Counted from the first letter of the stretch, positions 1-10,696 are shown. The stretch: DNA of 64,000 bases from Sambucus nigra (GCA_949130495.1 OX422210.1:503727760-503791759), one strand, 5' to 3'. Notes: generated by a model not told the origin, from the sequence alone. Translations and numbers: made by a program.

Positions 1-254
1 GGAGTGACAGACCCAGAAATAGCACTTAGACCTTTAGAGTTAAAAGACGACCATTTAAATTCATCATCAGTCCAAGTGATGTCAGGTTTCAAGTTGGTCA
101 CATTATCAACAGTCACGGTTGGAGGAGTCCATCCTCGTTCAACCAAAATCCAGACACGTTCATCAATGGCTTTTAAAGCCGACCTCATACGGGCTTTCCA
201 ATAGGCATAATTCGACCCGTCAAAAATAGGCATTTTATAATATGACTTCTCCAT
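1..254 (-). pseudogene. Copia retrotransposon gag, N-terminal part (runs off left edge)
   Basis: Reading from the ATG at 254 towards position 1, the frame is open for about 84 codons to the window edge. It begins MEKSYYKMPIFDGSNYAYWK and continues through a charged stretch with DERVWILVERGW, the usual start of plant Copia gag proteins of the Sirevirus/UBN2 type (FDG-NY-YWK, then ER-W). Gag packages the element RNA in cytoplasmic particles. A Met-tRNA primer site lies about 100 bases upstream at 352-363 and an LTR beyond it, as expected for the 5' end of a reverse-strand Copia element. The rest of gag and pol is outside the window. I see no stop in the visible part, but whether the element is intact cannot be judged, so 'pseudogene' here means an element gene of unknown status. 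Confidence 0.8.
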
Positions 255-351
255 TTGAACACGCTCTTTTCAAAAATCAATTTATTTCAAAAATTGATAT
301 CTTTAGAAAAATTTTGTGGAAAAAGGAATACGCGATAGATTAGCGTAACCT

Positions 352-363
352 GCTCTGATACCA
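352..363 (-). promoter_or_regulatory. Primer binding site for initiator Met-tRNA
   Basis: The minus strand reads TGGTATCAGAGC, complementary to the 3' end of plant initiator tRNA-Met. It lies three bases from the TG-ended LTR at 367 and just upstream of the gag start, and it sets the element's orientation. Confidence 0.85.
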
Positions 364-990
364 ATTTGAGAGAGTTGGCGCTTGCGTTCAAATAAGAAAT
401 AATATAATAAACACCAATTTTAACCCAAATTAACCCTAAGCATGCAACTAGGTGTGAATGAAACAATATGAAATCATGCACAAGATATTCAACACACAAA
501 GTTTAAGGAAAAATCCCCGAAGGGCAAAACCTTTTATTTCTAGAACTTTAAAGAATTTACAAGACCATTGACTTACATACAACCTGATAATCGCCCACAA
601 GTGTAACGCACGGTGTCTTCGGTAAACCTTCAAAGCAACGGCTAGAAATAGTGTGACACAGAAATACCCGCAGGTGTCGGTTCCTATGTCGGCGGCTGGA
701 ATTTTCCCTTTCCAGGAGGGCAGCAATGAAGAGGAAGAAGCGGTCCACTTCACAAGGGTTGAACAACAGTAATGGTGTTCTTGGGTTACCAAACTTTGAT
801 TCACATAGATATGGAAGATGTGTGAATCTAAAAACCTAGAATCATAGGACTCAATAGGTGAAGACTTTAGGGTTGATATGCTCTGATAATCGTGGGAAAG
901 TCTTAAGAAAACCAACTGTTGATCGTGGTTTAAATAAGGGATTGAAACCCTTCAAAATCGGCTGCACGATCTGGCAGTGATTATCCTCGC

Positions 991-1223
991 CGGATCGGTC
1001 CGGTCGATTAGGCGGATCGGTCCGGGTAAGTCGGATCGGTTCTTTTTCTGAAACCGGATCGGTCTGGTTGGCATCGGATCGGTCCGGAACTTTTGTCTTC
1101 ATCGGTTCGCTATGGATCCGGGGTGTACTGGACTTAGCTTCAGCAATCGGATCGGTCCGGTCCCTTTATCCGGATCGGTCCGGTGAACCGGATCGGTTCT
1201 TTTATCTGGTCCGGATCGGTCCG
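991..1223. repeat. Cluster of about ten GGATCGGTCCGG near-palindromes
   Basis: CGGATCGGTCCGG or a one-to-two-base variant occurs at 991, 1013, 1031, 1054, 1074, 1147, 1170, 1188 and 1211, with irregular spacing of about 15-75 bases. CCGGATCGGTCCGG is one base from the perfect palindrome CCGGACCGGTCCGG. The block is GC- and CpG-rich in otherwise AT-rich DNA. Clustered palindromes in the U3 part of LTRs are known from Sireviruses. Confidence 0.85.
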
Positions 1224-1601
1224 GTCCTCAGGAACCAGATTCCTTCAAGGAAATCTCTCCATCTTCAAAGGGCCATATCTTCTTCACCGTAGCTCGGAAT
1301 GAGATGCCGTTTCTTCCAGTATCTTTGTTGCGGCAAGCACTTTCCAGTTGACCTATCCTCCGGATGGTGGATGTACAATTACCGAATTGCCCTTGAACTT
1401 TCATATCGAGCCTTCTTTCACTGTTTTGACTTCTCTTGCGTACCACTATCATATAGTCCCTAAAAGCATGGAACGTGAAGTCATTGAGGCTGATGTAAAA
1501 CACATGATGGAGATGCAGGATGATTGATTCCTAGAATTCGGATTGAGGCCGTCATATGTGATCATGTAGAAACGTGCCAAATGTAACGGCGTACGACATA
1601 C

Positions 1602-1646
1602 AAAACTGTAAGATAACGGACATGACAAAAATGTCCTTACAGTTTT
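1602..1646. repeat. Short hairpin near the outer part of the LTR
   Basis: AAAACTGTAAG, five unpaired bases and GGACAT pair with ATGTCC and CTTACAGTTTT across a seven-base loop. It could be a transcript hairpin of the LTR or a very small foldback element. Confidence 0.6.
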
Positions 1647-1650
1647 TTTA

Positions 1651-2628
1651 AATTCATATATGAGATTCATTTTTTTTTCAAAGCATATTTTTTTTCTTGC
1701 TGAGCATCCATCATCACTATCGTTTTCTTAGATATATGTCATCTGCAAGACTTGAGCAAGGCTAAGAAAGTGTTTTTTTTGCATTTGAACATGGGTAATG
1801 TTTTATTTTTTTTACATGAAACATAGTTTTAATTTAGACTTGACTATAGTCTAGATCTTATTTTTTTGGACAAGTACCAAAGTTTTTTTTGGGGATTTTA
1901 ACCATGGATAAGATCTTATATTTTTTTACATGAAAACACCATACGACAAATTGTTTCTTCACACTTTAAAAGTTTTTTTATTAGGTCTAGAGCATCTTCA
2001 CAGTTTGGACTTTCCAAGTTGCTGGGAATTGCTAATCACCTTGGATCATCTTCAGCACCCGACTGCTTTCTTGACCCAGAGTATGTAATTTGCCTTTTAA
2101 CTACTAATTGTGTACATTTGATAATATAATGGATATAGGAATTGAATGATAGGGGTCAATCCTTATAAAAAAAATATTGGAGGAGGCCAAACCTATAAGA
2201 ACATCAAATTTTATTCAAAAATACCATAAGTTTTAAGTGCTAAAAATTCCATATGCCACTGGTTAGGACATGTGTTGGATATGATCGGATCCAATCAGTT
2301 TTTAGCTTTAAACCGAATTTGTTTAAAGTAAAAAATAATAGATCTGCTATTGTGGTACAAAATTCGAATTTGTTTTTGGCTTTAAACTGAATCTTTTTTT
2401 GTCTTTAAACAGATATGCTATTGTGGTACAAAATCAACATATCTGCTATTGTGTTCCCTTTTGGTTTTAAACCGAATTTGTTTTTCGCTTTTTTTCCGTG
2501 ATCCATTTTCCAAAACCAGCCGATCCGATCTGTTGTACAAACCCAAGTGGTAAAGCCAGCTGCACAAACCCAAGTGACAAAGCCAGCTAACAAAACCAAC
2601 CGATCCAATCTTGACACAGTTTTTAGTT
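1651..2628. other. Unassigned AT-rich DNA
   Basis: There are many T runs. A degenerate repeated phrase around 2300-2500 (GCTTTAAACCGAATTTGTTTTT, each half shorter than 20 bases, and TCTGCTATTGTGGTACAAAAT) occurs two to three times, and 2535-2600 holds two copies of AAACCCAAGTG followed by AAAGCCAGCT. No gene recognised. Confidence 0.5.
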
Positions 2629-2946
2629 GTCTATTAAGCTTTTTAAGCACTTAAATAATATTTATGCTCATAAACGTTTATTAGTTGTCAATTAAGTTCT
2701 GAGTAATCTGCTCTCTTTAACATCTTGAATAGTTACTGAGAGATAATGATGTTGCAGCTATAGCATCAAAGGAGCCAACAGGTTTTATAACTTAGTTCTC
2801 ACTCAAGCAAATACTCAGACATAATTACTCAAGATGTCTGAGTAAGCTTAATCAATTGTCTATGTTAATGATTAAGCTTACTCAAATATATATTAGTTGT
2901 CTCTGAAGCAAAATATTAAATTAAGTGCTTAAAAAACTTAATAGAC
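2629..2946. mobile_element. MITE-like foldback element
   Basis: About 35 bases at 2629-2662 (GTCTATTAAG, then TTTTTAAGCACTTAA) recur inverted at 2911-2946 (TTAAGTGCTTAAAAA, then CTTAATAGAC). The roughly 318-bp unit is AT-rich, non-coding and has further internal inverted matches (TTAGTTGTC, GAGTAA). This fits a small non-autonomous DNA transposon. The family is not certain and I could not define a clean target duplication. Confidence 0.6.
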
Positions 2947-3629
2947 TACTGCAGCACCAAAGGAGCTAGCAGGTTGATGACAAACGAGAGCGCCATCGCA
3001 GCGAAGATTAGTCCTTTGTTCCTATTGAGGTATAGCTGGCAGCAAAAGTAAATTTATTTGTTAGTGTTCTAATAATTTGCAGGTTAATGATTTTCCACTG
3101 AATTATCTAAAGTTATTTCTATTCTCAAATTAATTGCATTTTAAATTATGTGGTGAGGTGTGTATGTGATTTTGTATTTTATGTTGGGTTTAATTTTAGT
3201 GTTTTTATTATTGTTGTCACCCTACGAGCCTATCCAACCTATCGAAATTAACCATTACTACTGTTTTTAATTGACTTGGACAGGATAGCGTAATGTTGAT
3301 AGACTATAAATGATCAGCAAAGTACAAGATTCAGACCAAATAATACTACCCCTGCAGCTCAGGAGAAATGTATAACTCACCAAGTGTTGTATAATTTGTG
3401 TGTTAATCCACGAGTTATGATTTTTCCCTAATACGTCTTTTGAGTATTGGGCATGCGAAGTAGTCTTCAATTTCCATCCCGTGAAGTAATCTTAACACGG
3501 ATGCTGTTCTACTTCGTCCTCGGCGATTTTGTATTTTATTGGGGGCATATGGTTTTATCACAGGGCATATGGCCTATAACCTGTGACAAATGATTAAATC
3601 TTCTATCAAGGGCTTAGGTCGAGACAGTA
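2947..3629. other. Unassigned sequence between the MITE and the CACTA element
   Basis: No gene, tRNA or repeat recognised. Short open frames on both strands have no recognisable composition or motif. Confidence 0.5.
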
Positions 3630-3656
3630 TTTCACTACACCAAAATGACAAAATTA

Positions 3657-3791
3657 TCACCTTTCAGCCAGCCACCCTTGTCAAGGTCATTGACCGTGAT
3701 AAAAAATACGCGTTTTGTGTCATGGTCATTGACCTTGACACGACCGTGATAAAGAATTTTCACGGTCAAGGACCTTGACACAACCGTGACA
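3657..3791. repeat. Left subterminal repeats of the outer CACTA
   Basis: Copies of TCAAGGTCATTGACCGTGA and TGTCATGGTCATTGACCTTG occur in both orientations, several as near-perfect palindromes. In En/Spm such repeats bind the TNPA-type protein. The same motif fills the right end. Confidence 0.85.
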
Positions 3792-3840
3792 ACTTCTGCA
3801 GCAAAAACCCTTACCCCTTCTTTTTTTCCTCCCGCCGTTC

Positions 3841-3920
3841 CCTCCCTCTCTCTCTCTACGCTACTCTCTCTCTCTCTCTCTCTACTTTCAGGTTTATTTC
3901 TCTCTCTCTAATTTCAGGCT

Positions 3921-3951
<31 letters not shown>

Positions 3952-3977
3952 TTTCCATTTATATATATGTTTGTGTG

Positions 3978-4010
<33 letters not shown>

Positions 4011-4124
4011 ATATATGTGCGTGTGTGTGTGTGCGCGTGTGTGGGGGGTGGGGCAGGGGGCTATTGTGTGTGTAAATGTGTGGTGGGTGGGGGTGTGGAG
4101 GGAGGTGGGGCAGCGTGGGGGGCT

Positions 4125-4166
<42 letters not shown>

Positions 4167-4236
4167 GTGGGTGGGGGTGGGGGTGGGTGTGTATGTGGTG
4201 AGTGGGGGGTGTGGAGGGAGGTGTGTGTGTGTGTGT
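3841..4236. repeat. Microsatellite block: (CT)n, (AT)n, (GT)n, G-rich
   Basis: Successive CT repeats (about 3846-3951), an AT patch, and GT repeats with GGTGG-rich interruptions to about 4236. A 22-base G run lies at about 4510-4531. The open frames across this block (3894-4343 minus, 3967-4247 plus) are simple-sequence artefacts. Confidence 0.9.
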
Positions 4237-4247
4237 GTTTGAATTAA

Positions 4248-4330
4248 CCCATGAATTTGTATTTTTGTATTTGAATTAACCCATGAATTTATTTTTGTAT
4301 TTGAATTAACCCATGAATTTGTCAAACAAA
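4248..4330. repeat. Tandem repeat, about 28-31 bp, three copies
   Basis: GAATTAACCCATGAATTT followed by a TATTTTTGTATTT spacer occurs three times in a row. Looser copies of ACCCATGAAT recur near 4410 and 4470. Confidence 0.75.
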
Positions 4331-5268
4331 TTGACAAATTCACGAGTTATTTATTTTTGTATTTGTATACATATGGGTTCTTGAATTTTTTGCACTTTTG
4401 TTGAAACTAACTCATGAATATATGTTTGTGTATGTTTGTTAGGTGTATATGATGTTTATATGTTGGAAACAACCCATGAATTTGTCAATTTGTTTGTGTG
4501 TGTGTATGGGGGGGGGGGGGGGGGGGGAGGTGGGGTAAGTCAAGGTACCATTGTAATTATCTTAATATCGTGTTTTGATGATTCTATGAGATAATATATA
4601 TTGTTTCAAGGTTAACTCGTTGTAGATAAAAACATTCACATAGTAAAATTAAATTGAATCCATCCATAGATTCTATAATTACATCCACTAAAATATAATT
4701 AATAAATGAAACAATTTTAGATGAAAGTAAATTAATAATTAGTGCCCATTTCATATGAAAGTAGGATTACCCCTCAGTATAAATTAGTAAATTAATAATT
4801 CTATACGTTAATTGTTAGTTTAATTGATGAAATGAATTAATTGAGTAGATGAATTAGAAGGAGTACGGGATACAGATTTGTTGTTGACATTGCTGTTGAA
4901 TTATTTTGTTTAGTAAATGTTTGGTTAGTTAGTTTTAAAAGTGGCATGACCACTGGAATATTGTCCATATGGGGGTGGGATTTTTCAACTTTTTTTTGAA
5001 AATTACTTTGTATATCGAACAATATATATAGTATGATAATTAAATGAAACATACTCGAAATTAAATATAGTGCGCATAGATACTAGCCTTCTAGTTCTTA
5101 TGCGTATGCATTCAATATCCCTTAGACCCGTTCGAGATTCATTACCCCTGTAATGAGATATCTTGAATTGTCTCGTTTGGACAGTTTGAGACTGTATAAT
5201 TTCTGTATAATATTCTTATTGGCTAAAAGTTGTTACTTTTGGAGGAAGTTCTGCAGTCGTATCCTAAT
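4331..5268. other. Left interior of the outer CACTA, no gene recognised
   Basis: AT-rich DNA with a G run near 4510. Probably the upstream or intron part of the original transposase unit, but no conserved coding motif is visible. Confidence 0.4.
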
Positions 5269-5370
5269 GTTCTCTGGGTACATACTAGATTGACAAGTGT
5301 GACTGTTATTTCAATTGATCAATTGAAATAGCACTCACACATGCCAATCTACGTCGTGTACTTGGAGAAC
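5269..5370. repeat. 102-bp foldback, interrupted at its right edge by the inner CACTA
   Basis: GTTCTC-GGTACA at 5269 and the following bases mirror TGTACTTGGAGAAC at about 5357-5370 with few mismatches, centred on CAATTGATCAATTG near 5320. The homology continues past the inner element: sequence left of 5269 (GCAGTCGTATCCTAAT) pairs with sequence just after 13135 (CTAAGGGGATATGCTGTCG). The inner transposon therefore landed in the right arm of a longer foldback. Confidence 0.75.
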
Positions 5371-5383
5371 ACTACACCAAAAC

Positions 5384-5500
5384 ACTCATTTAGTAACAGA
5401 CTATTTTTTATATTACTAACAGTATTATACTATTACTATTTCTCACATTACACTAACGTTAGTAATTTAAGACAAGTGTTAGTAATATTAGTATAATATT
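5384..5500. repeat. Left subterminal repeats of the inner CACTA
   Basis: TTAGTAACA, TATTACTAACAG, AACGTTAGTAAT and GTGTTAGTAATATTAG alternate in both orientations, matching the motif at the right end (12690-13120). Confidence 0.75.
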
Positions 5501-7086
5501 TTAAAATTAATTGGTTTATGAAAAAAGTGGGTAAATTTGGTCCCAACCCCTAAAAGATCCCGACTACACTATACTCGCAAACTCTCTCCAAAGGCTAAAC
5601 CTAATCGAGATGCCCCCGCTGCCTTCTTCTCCAAATACATCGTCTAAAATCCCATCTTCTTCTTCAAATAGATCTGCCAAAACTACATCTTCTTCTCCAA
5701 ATCGCGATTTGGAAGTACTAGGGTTTGGTCATTTGGAAGAATTGTAGTTTAGAAGACCTAGGGTTTGGTTATTTGGCAGAATCGCGGTCGATTTAGATCT
5801 CGACCCCAAACATGTAAGATTTCCTTTAACTCTTCTTAATCTACACTCATATGTATTCATCTTGAAACCTGCATCATTTGTTCTGTGATTATGTACAAGT
5901 TTGGGATCTGGATGCGAACTATGTTGAGTCTTATATTAATTTGTTGTTTGTTTTTTATTCTTTTTGTTTATTAAATATTTATTGTAAGTGTTTGATTCTT
6001 TTTTTTTTATTAATTTCCATTTCATTTGGTGTTGTGCTAACATATAGTGTGCCTAATTTTCTGGGTGAAAGTAACTTTTGAAATAATATATTGGTTAGTT
6101 TTATTAGAAAATTTACGTAATGACATGGATTATTTCAAATTTATGTTCAAATATTAGTAATTATATTTTACAGGTATGTTAAAAGTTATGTTTTCTTTTG
6201 CTTGCAATCTAATTATGCTTTCTTGTCCTAACTCATGATAAATCGTGTTCTTGGTGTTTGATGAAACTCCCAAAAGAGTTTAACACATTATACAAATATC
6301 TATTAGCATTAAAGCATCTTTGTTGTTGTTTTGGTCATTTTTAAGTTGATGTTTGGGGTTTATTTTATATTGAATTAATGTTCATCAAGAAGTTAGACAT
6401 GGTTATTTAATAACATCATTTATATAGATCTTTATATTGGCCACTATACCATTGGATAGCTTTGCCATTGTCCATCTGATACTCTTACAAGCCACAAGAA
6501 AATCCCTTAACTATATTAGAGTTAAAGATTTTATTCTCGCATTCTCTCGTGTCGGTTATTGTTCTACTCTGTTTCTCACATTGACTTATGTTGTCCACAT
6601 TTTTTTCGTTTTGTGTGGTACAGTTTCCCTTCTTTTGTAGCGAGTGGAAATTCATAATAGGCCGTTGAATTAAGAAATCTGGGAGAACATATTACTGTGT
6701 TACAAAGGTAAGTGAAGGAACAATTGCTCTTTCTTTAACATTTCATTATATTATTTTTTTCTCCTTTTTTAGTAGAATTGGTCTATTATATTTGAGTTTT
6801 TTCCATTTATTTTCCTACTATATACTGAAAGCATAATAAACGTTGGTGAGACATAGTCTTCTTTGAACTATACCTTCAAGTATAGTCTTCTTTGTGATCA
6901 AATTTATTATACCTTGATATGTATTTTGATGATGGACTTATGCCTTAATTGTTATTTCTCAATTAATTGGAGCAGCATGAGGCACTTCAAAACTAAACCT
7001 CAGTACTAAAAACAATGAGATATCATTGAGACACTTTGTTTCATTTAGACACTATGATGTCATCCCATCCCTCTTTGCCTCATTAT
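5501..7086. other. Left interior of the inner CACTA, no gene recognised
   Basis: 5580-5810 looks like a transcript leader: pyrimidine-rich, with repeated CCAAAT(A/C) and CATCTTCTTC phrases. The rest is AT-rich and intron-like. No conserved domain found. Confidence 0.4.
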
Positions 7087-7412
7087 TATGAATTGGACAC
7101 CACATCAGCTATGGTCCATGGTAGCTTCCAAATGCCTTTTATGAATTGAAGTAGGTTCATTGAATCGGATTCAATTAGGATGTTTGATAATCCTAAATTA
7201 ACACATAACAGTAATCCTTCTTCCAAGGCTTTTGCTTCTGCATACAATGAAGTTTGACAGTGAATGAAATTTCCAAAACATGAAACTAAACTACGAGTGC
7301 TATCTCTTATAATACCACCTACTCCACTAATCCCTCGGTTATCCTTTGAAGCACCATTTATGTTTAGTTTATACTAGCCTTTTTGAGGAGGATCCCACCG
7401 AACCATAATGAA
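7087..7412 (-). pseudogene. RNase H-like (RVT_3) fragment, LINE-derived or captured
   Basis: The minus strand from 7412 gives a reverse-transcriptase-associated RNase H domain: VRWDPPQKG, then YKLNINGASKDNRG, GVGGIIRDS, YAEAKALEEGL and LIESDSMNL, ending near PWTIADVV. These match the D-G-A-S, A-E-x-x-A-L and E-S-D-S steps of plant RVT_3 domains; the first catalytic Asp is Asn here. RNase H removes RNA from RNA-DNA hybrids. One in-frame TAG follows QKG and no start or upstream RT is present, so this is a relic. It lies inside the inner CACTA. It could be a dead LINE end or a captured host RVT_3 gene; the sequence alone does not separate the two. Confidence 0.75.
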
Positions 7413-8514
7413 CTTCACTTTATAAGGTTGAACCTTTAATTTGAACTAGTTTAAAATTTGAGCATCCACTTCATATATCATGTCCTTGAAGAAACTTGAG
7501 CATGACAAATCTAAAATTGATTGGAACACCTTCTAAATCACCTCAGATTTTGCATTCTCTAACCAATTCCAAAGCTAATTTGGAACATCAACAGTGGAGA
7601 CTTCCAATTCATGATCCTTTTCTTTCTTTTTTGTAATTTACTATCTTATATTATAAATAATTATATTATCATTGATAGTCCAAACTTTTATTATATATTT
7701 TAGCTATTGTTTTTATCTTTGATCCTATTGCAAGCTCAAACGTTTTTAATGCTACAAGTACAACAGTGAAAAGTTAAAATTTTTTCCTCTATAATTGAGA
7801 AAATTTATTGATTCACTTTATAATTTTGTATTGCTACGTGTTTCAAAATTTTATATAATCCAAAGACTTGTATAGGAATCTTCTGACTACTTAATTTCAT
7901 ATCATATAATGCTAGTTACTCAGTTATATCTGAAGTACATATATTGCTTTTATGATCCAGAATTAGACATTACAACTGCATTTTTACATACTTGTGATGT
8001 TTTATTTTGTTTTTGGAATTTCCTCGCTATTTGACAGAACTTGTAGTTGGAAGCTCTCCTCAAGTGTATCTATGTAGACACAGTTTGGTTGGTGATACCT
8101 TGGATGCACCAACAACTATTCCCGCAGAAACTTCTAATATGAACAACACTTCATCATATGTCGACTTATTTGTCGATGCTGCTTTTGTATCAGCACCATC
8201 CCCTGTAGAAGCAGGGGGAGGTTTTGACACTCAGATGATTTTTCTTCCTTACATTTCATTCATTCTTTTTTCTTTATTGAGTTGTGTCTTTTGCATGTGT
8301 GTATGTGCTTATTTATCTTTCCATTTATGTTTTTTCCCTCAATGTTCATTAATTGTTTTTAGTACTGATCCATTTTTTTCAAAACTGAGTTTGGTTGTGT
8401 TTTGCCTTAAGAAATCTGTGTTAATTTTATGAATTATTGGCCTAATGGATGTAAATGGCATGTGTGTGTGAGTATATATCGACACATTTTCTATTTACTT
8501 TCTTTATAGTCTCA

Positions 8515-8745
8515 AACAATCATAGAGTCATGCGAAATTTCTAGTTCTATTCCATCCAATATTGGTAACAAACTGGATCTTTACTATACATAGTTTTGAG
8601 GAATAACAATATTTCTAGTTCTATTCCATCCAATATTGGACAATACCAAAATTTGACGCATTGTGGGCTTATGCTTTTATATACATAGTTTTGAGGAATA
8701 ACAATATTTCTAGTTCTATTCCTTACATTTATGTGGGCTTATGCT
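8515..8745. repeat. Local duplications, about 100 bp apart
   Basis: TTTCTAGTTCTATTCC occurs three times and ATACATAGTTTTGAGGAATAA twice in overlapping order (each under 20 bases if trimmed), with GTGGGCTTATGCTTTTATAT twice. This is a tandem duplication that decayed inside the inner CACTA. Confidence 0.75.
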
Positions 8746-9297
8746 TTTATATTTAATATGAATTGAATTTTTATTAGATTTTATTTCAAGATAATTTGAA
8801 TCTTCTATTTCCATTTTATGTTATCTAATATGAGCTAAAGACTGTTATGCCATTCACTGTCAGATGTAGTTGTATACGATATGCACATAACATTCTTATA
8901 CTTAGTTAAACAAATGCATATATTACATAACTTCCTTTATCCGTTGTTATTTAGAATATTGAAATGATCCTATTGTATGTGTTCCTGAAAATTTCTATTA
9001 TTTTTTCTTGATTTTGTTCCATATGGAAGGGACTGGTGCTATATCATATATTAAAGGCTTTTAACACTGCAGCCTCAAAGTTGGAGAAGATTGGATATGG
9101 TGCCTGACCATTGTTATTCTCCTTTTTGTTATTGTCTTTTCTGTCATTTTTTGGGGGTTAGTTGGAGGCACCTCTTAATTTTGGCTTGGCACATTTCTAG
9201 AGTGATTTTAAAGGCACTCACTTATTGCTGCAGGAAATAATTTTCACGTGTCTGCTTCAAACCGTACTTTATCCCTAATAATTCTGCATCAATTCAT

Positions 9298-9649
9298 TCC
9301 CATGAACCTTTGCCATCTCAAAATCATCATACTATACTGTATTAATTCGTTCACAGTCAACTAAACCAATCATGGAATTGAACTTTCTTCTTCCAATCTC
9401 CTCGATTGTGATTTCCACTACAGGAAGCCCAGAGATGGACTCTGAAGAGTCAAGTGCATTCTCAAAACGTTCTATCACAGTAGGATAAAGGGATTTCCTT
9501 GGATTATGAAATCCAGCAATATTCTTATTCTCCACAAAAAAACTCAGCAGGAGATTTCGGTTTAAGGACGCTTTCTTTGGTTTTTTAGGGGTCTTGGATT
9601 TGGATTTCTTAGTTTCAAGTGGACTTTCACTAATTTCTCTGGAGTCCAT
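9298..9649 (-). pseudogene. Captured fragment of DNA topoisomerase VI subunit B (TOP6B)
   Basis: From the ATG at 9649 the minus strand reads ETKKSKSKTPKKPKK, then FFVENKNIAGF, NPRKSLYPTV, FENALDSSESISGLPVVE, ITIEEIGRRKFNSMIGLVD and CERINTV. This is the N-terminal end of plant TOP6B, including the start of the GHKL ATPase fold with its N-box Asn (ENALDS). The plant TOP6B-containing topoisomerase VI complex decatenates DNA during endoreduplication. The copy is dead. Two compensating indels scramble the segment between KKPKK and FF, where another frame reads LKPKSPAEFF as in the family. A TAG at 9332-9334 interrupts homology that resumes as YDDFEMAK to about 9298. The rest of the gene is absent. 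It lies in the inner CACTA, opposite in strand to the M16 and GAUT exons starting 70 bases away. Confidence 0.85.
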
Positions 9650-9720
9650 TGAAATATTTGGTTAAAAAGAGAGTTATTAGTATGGATATCAAAACACTAA
9701 TGGTTTTCATACTCTTGCAG

Positions 9721-9768
9721 AACACATGCTTTTTACGGGGAGTACTGAATTTCCAGATGAAAATGAGG
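9721..9768 (+). pseudogene. Captured exon piece of an M16 (insulin-degrading enzyme-like) metallopeptidase
   Basis: After a splice-acceptor-like TACTCTTGCAG ending at 9720, the reading EHMLFTGSTEFPDENE matches the active-site region of insulin-degrading-enzyme-like M16 peptidases. There the inverted zinc motif HFLEH runs into HMLFMGS-EFPDENEYD. Only the second half of the motif (EH) is present; the first His and the rest of the domain are absent, so no activity is possible. At DENE the match stops abruptly and GAUT-like sequence follows, so the exon is a chimera. The match is short (16 residues, one clear mismatch), but its motif is distinctive. Confidence 0.65.
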
Positions 9769-9774
9769 TTTGTT

Positions 9775-10003
9775 GGACTATGGACTTGCAATAAAGTTAT
9801 TGGTGCAGTTTTTGACTCATGGTGCGGACGTGACTGTTGCCCTTGACGGGAAATACAAGGACTAATTCAATTTCACCAGCCCATTTATATCATCTAACAT
9901 GGATTATGATCGATGTGGATAGTTGTACGGGATGAACATCTTTGATCTTGATGCTTGGAGGAAGACCAACATCACCACAACTTATCATCGTTGCCTTAAA
10001 CTT
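9775..10003 (+). pseudogene. Captured exon of a galacturonosyltransferase-like (GAUT, GT8) gene
   Basis: Across two frames the plus strand encodes NKVIGAV, DSWCGRDCCP, then KYKD, FNFTSPFISSNMDYDRCG, and YGMNIFDLDAWRKTNIT with TTYHRCLKL. This is the conserved late part of the GT8 domain of plant GAUT proteins, Golgi enzymes that build pectin. In active enzymes the Trp before LYGMN is TGG; here it is TAG. A TGA, a frame change near 9845 and a TAA before FNF also break it. The exon ends exactly at a good splice donor (CTT, then GTGAGT, at 10004), so it was captured as genomic DNA with its intron edge, not from mRNA. The upstream side is fused to the M16 exon piece. Confidence 0.75.
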
Positions 10004-10663
10004 GTGAGTATCCTCTATCCAATTAGTTCAATTTTTTGGTAATTAGTTGGTGCCTTAATCCCGCTGCCTCAATAAACTGTATCTGATTTTTGATATATGT
10101 TGTGGATTATGAACAATTTGCATGGCATTGGCTCATCGTGTTGGTATGGTAATGCTCACTCATCTAGTTCAAGCAGCTCCTGAATATTTTTGTTCAAGCC
10201 ATTAATAATTCTCCCAATAGTGTGATCTTCAGATTTCGATAATTCGTTTCTAGAAAGCAATCGATAAAAGTCATCCACATATTGTTGCACAGATTGGTTG
10301 CCTTATACTTATTTTTTTATTAATTATTTCATTCGAAGGACAAGATTGGACATGATGAAAATTTTGATGCAGCCGGTCGCGTTGAATATTATCCCACCAA
10401 GAAGAGGCGACACACATAAGCTTGAATGCAACAAGCTTGAATACAAGTATTTGTTCTTAATTATTGGAACATCCTTGAGCAAACTAAATTGTGATTTTAT
10501 GCTCCCATGTAAGATCCAGAGTGGATGTTTGGCGGGTCTAATAGAAAATTTATACTTTGTATCACATAATTAGATATTATTGGACCAACTAACTAACTAA
10601 CTAATTTATTTTTTATTTTGAATTTAGAAATATTGTGTTGAATAGTTAATGTTGACTAATAGT

Positions 10664-10696
<33 letters not shown>

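Larger units (their letters stand above)
367..1650 (-). mobile_element. 5' LTR of the left Copia element (far end uncertain)
   Basis: On the plus strand the LTR begins with TGAGAGAG at 367, directly beside the primer site. The far end is not fixed because no second LTR is in the window; 1650 is a guess after the hairpin at 1602-1646. The LTR contains a GC-rich block of repeated near-palindromes (991-1223), a hallmark reported for Sirevirus LTRs. Open frames inside the LTR resemble no protein and are treated as chance. Confidence 0.55.

Noticed and set aside
1985..2083. Possible kinase-like exon (FGLSKLLGIAN, then DCFLDPEYV)
   Set aside because: FGLSKL and LDPEY recall plant receptor kinases, but spacing and flanks do not fit, and no other kinase motif is near.
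3894..4343. Long open frames on both strands
   Set aside because: They are translations of CT and GT microsatellites with only a few amino acids (His/Thr, Val/Cys).
8007..8432. 141-codon open frame
   Set aside because: The first half is compositionally protein-like (SSPQVYLCRHSLVGD), but it ends in a low-complexity hydrophobic tail. No motif, start context or homologue is recognised, so it is not called as a gene.
8515..8745. Leucine-rich-repeat-like phrases (SSIPSNIG)
   Set aside because: Only one short phrase, repeated because the DNA is tandemly duplicated; no LRR spacing.
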